Assembly (NCBI GenBank): GCA_009193035.1
Contig: SWDT01000020.1
Span: forward strand, 393,472 to 457,471
From: Halicephalobus mephisto
Lineage: Eukaryota; Nematoda; Chromadorea; Rhabditida; Panagrolaimidae
Length of the DNA stretch: 64,000 bases
Reading direction: 5' to 3'
Part shown: in pieces, positions 43,840-55,000 of the stretch
Numbering within the stretch: the stretch's first letter is position 1
Layout of the letters: each line of letters opens with the position of its first letter
Notes under the pieces: generated by a model
What the model was told of the DNA's origin: nothing
Databases searched by the model: none
What the model saw: only the letters and a program-made list of their open reading frames with translations
Made by a program: the position numbers and the translations under genes

Positions 43840-46800
43840 ATGAGCACGGTAGCTCCTGATGTGGCAACTGTGATGGCAGCAGCAGCCGCAGCGGCCGCGA
43901 CTCAACCTCGGCGGCTTACGCCGAAAGACAGAGGTATGTTCCATCTGAGAAGAATCATGGATGATGTGAGATTCACAAAGGAACAAGAACAAGAACAGCG
44001 TCTATATAATCTTTTTAAACAAACAAGACAATGGCAAGTTAACGGCGGCGAACCAGAGATTCGAGCTGCTTACAATATATCTAAGAAGATGCTGATTTCG
44101 CAAGCGACGATTGTGCTGTTGGATAAGCAAACTCGGTTTGGAAGAAATCCAGAAATGGTCGATATTGTTCTACATTCAGATTCAGCGGGTAATCAGATGG
44201 TCTCCAGACTTCACGCCGAGATCCACGCAGAAGTCGATCCGAAAGACCCTACGAGATTTTCAAGGTACTACATTGTGGATAAATCTCTCAACGGGACGTA
44301 TGTCAATAACAGAAGAGCCCCGGTGGAACCGAACAAGCAATACCTGAATGCGGGCGATATTATTAGATTTGGCCACGGCAATGGAGCGGCGTTCAAACCT
44401 GGTGAATATGCTCAACAGTGTGATTCTGAATTTACTTTTATATTTGAATCAGCAATGGAAGATGTGGAATACTTAGGACATACGCCGGATGGAAATAGGA
44501 TCGAACGGAAAGGACCGAAGGCTTATATGCACATCGGCGCGAGTTCGATTTTGCCACATGAATTCGATCATTTTTCTCTCGTACCTAAAAGAGAACCTGA
44601 TTTGTCGATTGTGCCTTTGGGCACTAGAGGCAACAAGGAACAGAAAAGAACGGAGTTTATCCAAGCTCACGCGCAGCTAGTGCTGCAGTCGGAACGAGGA
44701 CAAGAAGATTCAAATATTCCGTCTTCGAATACGTTCGCAGCGACTACAGTTCAAATTCCAGGATTATCTAATCCAACTATTATTCCTGCAATGGCTAATT
44801 TTGATATTTCTGTGGATATGGCTAGATTACTTAGGGATGTTCAAAATCAAAACGGACAAACGACAGACCAAATAAATACGGCTTTGCTACAAAGTTTACT
44901 TCAACAACAAGCTGTCAATCAGCCGAATTTTCATTACTTTACCCAGCCTCCGGCTAATCCTATTCTAGCAAATTTAAATGCACTAATGAACCAGAGATTA
45001 ACTCAATCCATGTTTTCAAACAATATGGATAATTTCTTAACAGCGCTCAAAACCTTAGCAGCCCCGCTTCTGAATAGTCAAACGAGTTTTATTCCTGAAT
45101 TCAATAACAGTGCCCTAAGTGGAGGTCCGAGTGCAGCAGCTACGTTGGCAGCGGTTACGTCTATTGGGAATGCAGGTGGATGTGGTCAGATTAATCTTCA
45201 AACATTGCAAGACAAGAAATCGAGAGAAGAATTATTAAATGCAATCAGAGTTCAACAGGAATCACAAGCAGGTTCAAGCAGTACACCAGCTTCGACGACG
45301 AGTGAACATAACGACGAGTACATCATTGCACAGAAAAAAGCACAAGCAGAGGCGGAAGCGAGAAGGAACGAAGCGGCGATTGCGGCGGTTCTGAATGGGA
45401 GTGTTAATTCGGCTTCGATGAGCGCTTTGCATCCGGAAGACAGGGAGCTTGTTATAAGTCAAGCGAGTTCGGTCAAATCAGATCCAGACACTTATAAAAA
45501 GAAAGTCGATATAAACGAACAAACTTTGAAAGCAATTGCAGAGGCAGCCGAAGTTGCGGCTCAAAGTTCTTTGTCGAAAAAACTTCCGTCTCCAGGAAAA
45601 AAGGAAAAAGCTCAAAGAAAGAAAAAGAATGACACATCAATCCCAGGACCGTCTGCAGCAAGGGACCACGTGCAGGAAACCATAGACGCAGTCGCCAAGA
45701 GAGTGATCGAAGGGGTAATAGGAGAAAAAGAAGATGCAGAAGAAGCAGAAGCAATAATAAAAGAACAGATGAGGTTGTCATCTCCGGATTTTAAGCCTAA
45801 ATCTAAAAGGAGGAACACGAAAAAACAAATAGAAGAAAATAATGACTCAGGTAAAAGTAAAGAAACTGTTTTAAAATTGCTAGATGTTGCTAAAGCTGAA
45901 ATGGAGCCAGAAAAACCCAAAGAAATTGAAAAAAATGCATCCGATCCGCAACCTTCAACTGCAAACTCGTCGAATTTAACACCGATTCCAATTGCTGTTG
46001 TACTTCAGAAAGAACCGGAAGACGACAGAGAACAGACGTCATCGGCAGATAGTTTGATAGTTTGTGAAGCGAGTTTGGATGATCCTGCACTTCTGAATCC
46101 AGGAAATCTCAATGATGGAAAAATATTTGAACCATCTTCAAAACCAGATATTTTGACTAAAACTTCGGGAAATAATTCCAAAAGACAGTCAAGTACAGGA
46201 ACCAAAATTGCATCAACGAAGAAAAGGAAACCAAGCGTGTCGACTTCAGACAGCGATTCCGATTTTGAAGATGATAAAAGGCCTAAAAAATCAATCAAAA
46301 AACAAAATTCAATAACAGCAGCAGAAAGAGGAAGAAAAAAGTCAACAAGTAGTGTGAAACAAAGGGTCATAAGGGTACTCAGGTCCCCTGCACCATCCAA
46401 AAAAGGTCCCGAAAGGATTCCTGGACATAAAAGTAATGAAGTTGCCAGACTTCTATATGATCTCGAAGGTTAGTTTTCATGTTTCCCTTTAGTTGTACGA
46501 CAGTGGTTCCCAGCGGCACTTACTTCCTAGCGATAGTTGGTCCCTAATGAATGTTACCTCCTTAGCAAAAGTTCTTCCCTAGTATCATTTACCTCCTTAG
46601 TGAAAATCTCTCTTTTGGTTAGCACTGGTTTCGAAATTTTTTAAAATCAATTTTTATTTAATTTGTTGACATAAATTTCTATGGCTTTCGGAGGTATTTA
46701 GAATCGCTTTATATCCGGAAATTACGATTATGAAATACAAAAAAAAGTGCAGAAATTAAAAAGCTGTTAAATTTTTCATGGTTTTCGTAGCAGAGCTATC

Positions 46801-48794
46801 TTTCGTTTTTGACTTGAATATTAAATTAATTTTAAACAATAAAAAATTAATCCTATGAAATAGCAGAAGCCAATGTCGTCGGAAGAAACTGTCGTACAGC
46901 TTTTCTTTTATCTTCTTTCACTGATTTCACAATAAAAAATTTTCAGTCTTGCCAATTTCAGGCTCCTACATGCATGTTGCTAGGCTTGGAGGAGATAAAG
47001 ATAAAAGAAAAAAGGGAAGTGCCGAAATTGATGACGAAAGTAGTAGTGATGATGATCAACCACCAGCAGTTTTGAATAAAAGAAAAGTTGGTTTTTTAAA
47101 TTTTATTTAAAAATTATTTTTTTAGCTTTTAAATTCCCGCGTAAAAGAGGGGAATTTATAAAAGTAGAAAAAATGGCAATTTGCTACTAGATCGACTCAC
47201 GTTGTCGTCACTCGCACTTTCTAACTTCGTTTGCCAGAATTCTAGAAATAAAAAAGGCAAATTTGGCAATTCTATCAAAATCGACTCGCATTTTTCCTCT
47301 TACCTAAATTTTGAAATTTTGCAAAATCCTACAATTTCTTAAAATTTTAATAGTATGTGTTTGTAAGGACAGTAGGGATTTCGGAGATCCCAATACAGTA
47401 TCGAAAATGTAAAATTCAAAAGATTTAATTAAGGTTAACTTCTAATCCTACGGCTAGAAAGTGAAAAGAATTGACTGTCAATTTAGAATCTATTCATTCG
47501 CAGCTTTAGAAAGTCACAACATTCTAGGGAAAAGTGTAGTCTAGAAATTTGTGGAAAATAATTCTAATGAATCACATATTCCTAAAAGAGACGAGTTTGG
47601 CCAATTATATTTCTCAAAAAACCAGTAAGAGACAAGTTTGGCAAAGTTTCTGAACAGTTTTTCTTTTCATTAGACATGAATCGACCGGATTTTGCTTTTT
47701 TTTAAGAATAAAAACCAGTAAGAGACAAGTTTGGCAAAGTTTCCGGACAATTTCCTCTCTCATTAAACGAAGTTAGCCAAATTTTCCTTCTTTGGAGATA
47801 AAAATTAGTGCGAGTGAAATTATCTGGCTCAATTTCTGCTTTCGAGTGACTTTATATGAAAATTATTTATAATTTTTTCTCTAAATTGTTTCCGGAATTT
47901 CGACATTATAGACTATGATAATATATATAAATGTATCATAGGCAATTCTATACATCCATATGAAAATTTTCGATCAATAATTTCCCTAAAAATATAAATT
48001 TTTCAGAGTGTTGACGGTAGAAACTCGGTGTCTCCATCCAAAAAAGCCAAAGAAGCAAATCATTCAGACGTCAACGGAAATCTTTCGTCTTCTGAATCCG
48101 ACAGTTCTCCAAAAGCCAACGGAAGTTCGAAAGCGAAAACGAAGCCAGAAAAGAAAAAACCAAAGGCGAGAAAAGTGGAAAAGAAGGAATCGTCTTCTGA
48201 AAGTTCTTCTGACAGCGATGAACCAACTCCTAAGAAGAAAAAACCACCTCCAAGAAGTAAAAAAGACGAAAAAGAAAAGAAAACAAGAACTTCGAGAAGA
48301 ACAGATGCGAAGAAGAAAAGAGGAAGAAAAGCTAAAAATTCATCATTTATTGAGTTGACGAACGGTGAATGGGAAAGATGCGCCTTCGCCGGATGCAAAC
48401 ATCCCAAAGTCGACGGAACAGTCAACTGGGTGCAATGCGACGACTGCGACAGGTAATTTTTGCTTTTTTGATACATCAAGTTTAAATTTCATATATCAGT
48501 TTTGGTTTTTATAGGTTAATTTTGATTTTCCATATATCAAATTTCAATATTCATATATAAAAAACCGAAATTTCTCTATAAAAAATAAAATTGATATATT
48601 AGATTTAAATTTCATATATAACTTTTATTAATTTCTGTTTTTCATTATCAATTACATTTAAAAATTTCAGATGGTTCCATATATTCTGTGCCTTTGGTCG
48701 GGACGACAAGAGTGTTCTCGAAGACGAATTCCACTGCGGATGTAAAAAGATAAAATCCTCGGCGAACCCGACGACGGCCGCGGTGACTGCTTAG
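43840..48794 (+). CDS. Large FHA + PHD-finger chromatin protein (TCF19 architecture)
   Basis: Four exons: 43840-46468, 46962-47086, 48007-48452 and 48671-48794. Phases agree and give 1107 residues. An alanine run (residues 13-20) precedes an FHA domain at about 90-210 with the phosphothreonine-binding set: RFGRNPE, SRLHAE, and DKSLNGTYVNNR. The middle is long and low in structure, with Gln/Asn-rich (about 330-470) and Lys/Ser/Glu-rich parts (RKKSTSS, KKKRGRK; likely nuclear signals). The C-terminus has a PHD finger at about 1043-1092: CAFAGC...WVQCDDCDRWFHIFCAFG...CGC. Known FHA-PHD proteins are the TCF19 type, which are short (about 345 residues in human) and read methylated H3K4. This one is three times longer. 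The start is chosen at the first in-frame ATG (AAAACATGAG). I do not know a named worm orthologue. Confidence 0.85.
46480..46961. other. Intron 1 of the FHA/PHD gene
   Basis: At 46495-46620 a short phrase, CTTACTTCCTAGCG / TTACCTCCTTAGCAAAAG / TTACCTCCTTAGTGAAAATC, is repeated three times. The rest is ordinary AT-rich intron. Confidence 0.5.
47100..48000. repeat. Intron 2 of the FHA/PHD gene with dispersed-repeat relatives
   Basis: 47160-47345 is a diverged, inverted relative of the GCGAGTCGATTTGCC repeats at 4851 and 22752 (it reads GGCAAATTTGGCAATTCTAT, AAATCGACTCGCATTTTTCC, TACCTAAATTTTG). 47580-47800 has three further units of the type AAACCAGTAAGAGACAAGTTTGGCAAA. Confidence 0.6.
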
Positions 48795-49043
48795 GAGCCA
48801 GTTTCCCATATTTTTATATAAATTTGCGCAGAAACCGGTAACTTGTTTTTTTTTGTAAAATAAGGTCATCCTCTTCCAAAAAACCTCGAAATATTAAAGT
48901 CAAAAAACTTAGCATTTTTGATTCGTCTAGTTGAATTGTAAGTCACTTTTGATTTGTAAATTAATTTGTATTTTTTTTTGTTAAAAAATGAGAAAAAATG
49001 TTGAAAAATAAAATATTAAACTTTTTGGCAAGAACTACTGTAA

Positions 49044-52000
49044 TTATTGTGGTCGAGAATCTCGGTTACTGTAGGCACCACTAAGAAGTCCGAGACGTTT
49101 GACGGTCGAAAATTGGTCAGGAATCTCCAGAAGGGACTGGACGGCAAAAGCTAGATCTGCTTCGTCCGGATTTGAAGCTTTAATTATTTCATGAAATTCT
49201 ACAAAATGAAAATTATCCCAAGGTCGTTTAGGCAGAGATTCATCGAATACTCTCATCATGTCCCACGGTCCGTCGCCGACTCCCACCACGATTATTGACA
49301 AAGGATAATGACAGGCGTGAACGATGGCTTTTCTGGTCGCTCTTTCGTTTGTTACTTGTCCATCGGCAATGATTATCAAAATATGATACTGTAATTTTAG
49401 GATCATTTAGGGTTGGAGGACTTAGACTTACATCTTGTACTCTTTGACAAATCCGGATAGCTTCGTAAATGAGAGGGGCGAAATTTGTCGGACCACTCAA
49501 GTCGATCGTCGGAGTGACTTCGTTGTAGATTCTGCAAATGACAGAATATTAAACAAATTAGAATATTCATTATCAGACAGATTTAGGTTCGGAATATTGA
49601 TCAGAACAGCGATAATGCCGTCGATCCAGAGAAGCTTAACAATCTTGGAGAAATTCTATCCATTGTTATGGGCTTTTTCTAGTGACGAGGTGGACTCAAT
49701 TTTTAACACATTCTTTATCCAAAGTTATTTTATTGTAGACAACAAAGTTACAAAACTGATTGCAAAAGTGACAGTAACCCCTGGTGTCCTAGTAGGAGCT
49801 TTCGTGGTAGGAGTTCCCATTAGATTCCACCTCAACAACAGTATTCGAAACTCAATCTAAATTTAACAGCTTCATAAAACAACAAGTATCCTCCTACCGT
49901 AACTTCAAAGGTTTTCGCAGTAGGGGTTCGCATTTGATTTCACCTCAGATCATATTGTCTCGTTTTTGTATCGTGTTTTTGTAATTTTTAGAAGTTTAAT
50001 TACCCAAGTTTGAGATTCGAGAATAAACTGAGGAATCGGCTTTTCGAACAGATAACTAGACCAGTTGATACTCTTCCAGTACCTCTGATGTAGGTCAAAT
50101 CAAGGTCCCTTAGGCCATTCTGAAGTTCTCTATACATACAGTAGACATCAATGGAATACAATTCATATTTTCTTCCACACAAGACAACCGAGAGTTGCAT
50201 TCATACCCTACAGTACCCTACATTCTCTGATATTCAGACTATCGCTTCAGGACCTCTCTTTCTAGTCTAGTTTCTGTCCCGACAATATTTAAAAAGGAAA
50301 AACTGACCTCAGAACTTCATCCAAATCTTTACATTGACCTTCTTCTTTTTTCAACTTGAAGACGGACCAGTCTCCTGTAGCAGCATCTCCGAAACCGAAA
50401 ACTGGAATCGATCCAGATGAAGCAAATGAAGCTAAACTGTTTCCCATGATTCTGATGACTTGTTGATAAGGATTTTCGATTTTTTGATTTTCTACAGAAT
50501 GAAGGGATCTGCCTCCAAATGATCGTTCTCCTTGGTACTTGTTCGAAGCAGTATAATCTATTCCGAAGATAATATTTGTGGATTGAAGTCCGGCTTTCCG
50601 AAGGGCCGCTGCCAGGCCATCCAGGCTCGTCAACGTCAGCAGCATCTCCTGCATCGAGGTCACGTTAAGGACGCTCAGGAGACTTGACTGTTTTCTTATC
50701 TAAAAATTCAACAATTTAAAAAATAAAAATATCATAAAAATTAAATATGGACAGTAGCACAACATGGTCTCAACACAAATTTTTTAATTTTTAGAAGTTG
50801 CCAGATTTTTTCGAAAGTTTCGTTATTTAAAAAATTTTTATGAAAATGATTTTGAAGAAAATTTTTAAAATTCTTAATTTTAGATGTTTCTCTTGAATTC
50901 TGGAAAATTTTAGAAAATTTACACATTCTAAAAAAGTCTAAAATTTTTTCTTGCAAGTTTCAGAATTTCTTATTTAATTCTAGAAAATTCCTGAAAATTT
51001 GCATAAAATCCTAAAAAAATCTAAAATTTTTCTTGAATTTTGAGAAGTTTCAGAATTTTCCATTTGATTCTAGAAAATTCTTGAAAATTTACACATTCTA
51101 AAAAATTATAAAATTTTTCTTGAATTCTGGAATATTCTAATAAATTTGCGAAAATTCTAGAAAACTTCAGAATCTATCAAAAGATTCTAATAACTTCCTG
51201 CAGAATTTTGATTATAAAACTCAAAATCTAAACAGTTTTGAAAACTTTTTAAAATTTGCACTGAATCTGACAAACTCTGGTTAATGCGGAAAAAAGCCTA
51301 AGGGTAAGAACGGACAAGAACGTTTCGAGTTATCTGGACGAAAACAGAGGAACCTTGTAGGCGTGTCTCTCTGTCCCGACGCTCTCGGAGACGGAGACCT
51401 GGTCGTCGGGGACAGGGGACACTCTCCAGAGCTTCGGGGCTTCTGGAGACCGTCCTGTCTGAGAATCCGGTCTCTTCTGTTGCTGAGGAGAGGCCAACAA
51501 CGGGTCCGACATCGGGATCCCAGGGGAATGTCCTCTCGAAGATCCCGGCTGAAATTTCCTGTTAGAAGTCCTTTAAACTGAAAAATCAGGGAAAATTGAA
51601 CTCAGGAAAAAATAAAAAAGCAATCACTATTCTAAAAAACGGAAATGGGTGTTGTTACGAAATAATTTCAAAAGGAATTTTTAGAAACAAAAATAACCCT
51701 AAATTTTAAAATTTATTTCGAAATCAAAAAACTTAAAAATGTTCCTGGAGGGAGTTTTTGGAAGTTTCCAGTCGGGACCCAAAAGTACAGCATTTGGTAT
51801 TTGTATGGTTCTACAAAGATGTAATCATAGCAGTGGTACTGTAGAAGTCAAAGATAAATTTTCTTAGGAGATGGTCCCGACGCGAATTCCTTATTTACAA
51901 TTTCTTTAATTATCCCGTGATTTCGAAACTCATCATGCTATTGTAAAAATCATGAAATTTCCTACGAACCGAATTTCTAGAATCTTTAAAATTAAAAAAA

Positions 52001-55000
52001 TTTGGAATTTCAGTTTTTCGTCATTGTTATTTCGAAAGTAATCATGGTATTGTAAAACTGAAACTTTTCTACGAAGCGATCTCGAAACGAATTTCTAGAA
52101 TTCTTAAAATTAAAAAATCTGAAATTTTAGTTTCCCGTCATTGTTATTTCGTAATTTCCCACTATTTCGAAATCAATACTTTGGAATCAGAACCTTCTTC
52201 GATGAACCTAAAAATTTCCGGATTGGGGTTACATGGGGCACATAACCCTGTCCATCTTCGGGGTTAAGGGTTACGGATCAAAGTATTATTAAATATCTGG
52301 AAAATCATAACTAACACCCAAACAACCTTTGAATTTGATTGTTTTTAAGCAAAAAATGAAAAATTACTCTGGTTTCGTGATGATCAGGAAGATTTTCGAT
52401 AAAATTAGAACTGTTTTCGCTCATCTGATCCGGAGGGATTTCGATTGACTGGATTTCAGGAGCACTTGTTATGGCGTCATCTGCATCATCGAAACTTGTT
52501 TCTGGTTTTTCGAAAATTTCATTTGTTTTAATCATTTTACTCGTCGGATCGTTTGTGATATTTGGACTTTTGGCTCCATCATTTGGAGGTTTTAATTGTT
52601 TTTCAAGTTCGGACAGATTTGCCGGACCTTTAGGTTGAAGTTCTTGTTTGATTTTTTGCGGAATAGGAGGACTCATTTTATCACTTTCAAGCATTTCTTC
52701 TTCGATGACGAAACCGCCTCCACTCTGGCTCGTGGCCGGCCTCTGGGCCTCCATGTAGTCGATGGCGTCCTGGAGGTATATGTCCGCAGCCGCCAGATGA
52801 GGGATTTCGTCCATAGGGGGTTGTTCTGAGGGTTTCTCACGGAGTTCCAGATCCTCATATCCGGAGGGCTGCTTCCCAAACAACGGTTCTGAAAAATTTA
52901 TTTCTTAAAACTTAACAATTTTTTAATTATAAATTTTTAAAGAATATTATTGAATTCTGAAAACCCCTAGTTTTGGGATAGGAACTATACACAAAAAACC
53001 GTAACTTTTGGTTCAGTAACAAAGGCAAATCTTCATTATTAAGTTACATTTTCGTCACAAAAGTTAAATATTCATGGAAAATATGACAATTATGTCACAT
53101 TTCGCAATTGTTACAGCATCAAAAGTTACGCTTTTTTGTGTGTGGATTAAGAAGGACCTGAAGCGACAGCCTGGATATTAAGAAACGTGAAATACTGTAG
53201 GACATGATCAAAAATCTCGGTTCACAGCTAATTTGTAATCGCTTGTAACTGAGCGCAAGCAACGCGTAAGAACCCCTGAGGATATTCTTCATATATCGGA
53301 TTCTAGCTGAGTGCAATCGACGACAGAATTACAATACAAACTAGTTGATTATAATTGACTACAATCAACATGCTCAGACCTTTCTTTCCTGCAATTAAAA
53401 AGGTTAAGCACGTTGGTTCCGCTCAATTATGATTAACTTTCTTTGGATTGCAGTTGTGTCATCACTTGTACTCAGTTAGAGTCCAATATATAAGCAATAT
53501 CCCTAGGAATTCTGACGCGTTGATTGCGCTCAGTTACAAGTGATTGCAAGTACCTGTGCTGTTATGTGTTAGGACATAGAGTGTATCTTTCACATAAAAA
53601 AGATGCATTAAAACGACTCCAATGTGTCAAATACATTGTATATAATGTGTCGGTACATTATATGCAATGCACCCATATCAACTTAATGTATCTGATACAT
53701 CAGAATCAGTTTAATGTATCAATATATTAAATATAATACATCAATATCAACTTAGTATATTTCATACATTAGAATCGGTTTAATGTATCTATATACTATA
53801 TACTATATACCTATTTTTTGTTGTCTTATTGTTGCGGTAAAGATTTGTATATTACTTCTGTTTGTATCTTAACACTTACCTTGTTGAGAATCGGCATAAG
53901 GTACAGTAGTTTGACTAGTACTTTGGTTTTTAATCTCGATTGTTGGTTTCCCTTGTTGGAAGAGGAATTCAGCGACGTTTTCCCCTGGTTGGAAACTTTG
54001 AACAGGGCTTTGTGGTTTGGATTTTTTCGGAGATTTCTGAGGGGATTGAATTGGAGAGAAATCCTCAACAATATCGTAACCCATCTGATTTGGCGAAAGA
54101 TTAGGCGAAGCTTTTCCTTGTTCGGGATCGATCTGAAGTTCTTGTTCCCACGGCAACGGCAATTCTTTGATGTTTTTAACTCGTTCTGAATCTTTAGAAA
54201 TGTCGTATTCTTGAAGAAGTTCCAAAACTTGAGCTTCTTCTTTTGGGTCCATCTGCTTCTGAACGTTCTCCACTTGACCTCTGGGCTGGAGAGTAGACGG
54301 GATTTGACCGGCTTCTTGTCTGGCTTGCCAGATGTCCTGCTCTTGGATAGGCTCGAAACCTTCAAATCCATCGTCGCTTAATCTCGGTTTCTGAGGTTTT
54401 TTCAAAGTTTCATAATCCTCGAAAACCTCAGGATAATCCCCGTTCCCTTGGTTCAGCATACTTTGCACGAACTCAATGTCGTCAGCCGTGATGGAGCTTC
54501 CGGCGTCGTAGGAGGCCGGTCTGGGATTTGCGACTCCAGAAGGACTGTCCAAATCGGGAGGCATTTGTTTCTGTTTCGGATCGTAGATTTTTACAAATCC
54601 ATCTTCACTGGACGAAGATCCCTTTTGAGTTCCCTGGGCCGGATAAGAACCTTTCTGTTGCTGTGAAGTTTGCTGGATCTGGTACTGAACCTGAGCGCCT
54701 TCAGAAGCCCCTCTCTTAAAAGCATGAGGATCAGGAGGACTATAGGGATACTCCTCCCCGAGTTGTCTGATTTCCTCTGGAGATCTCGGTGTTGAAGCAG
54801 ACCGAATACCTTGTTGATGAAATCGTTGGTAGTCTTCTTGACTAACAGGCCGTTGAACCTGCTGTTGAATAGGTTGTTGAACCTGTTGCTGGATAGGTTG
54901 TTGAGCAGATTGTTGAACCTGTTGTTGGTCATATTGCTGTATAGGTTGTTGAATCTGTTGCTGGACATGTTGTTGTGTAGGGTGTTGAACCTGTTGTTGG

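Noticed and set aside
49435..49600. N-terminal extension of the plus-strand ORF of the dispersed fragment
   Set aside because: It overlaps the antisense of a copine exon; only the part after about 49590 is independent.
52200..52290. Telomere-like GGGGTTAAGGGTTACGG
   Set aside because: A single short stretch, not a repeat of the nematode TTAGGC unit.
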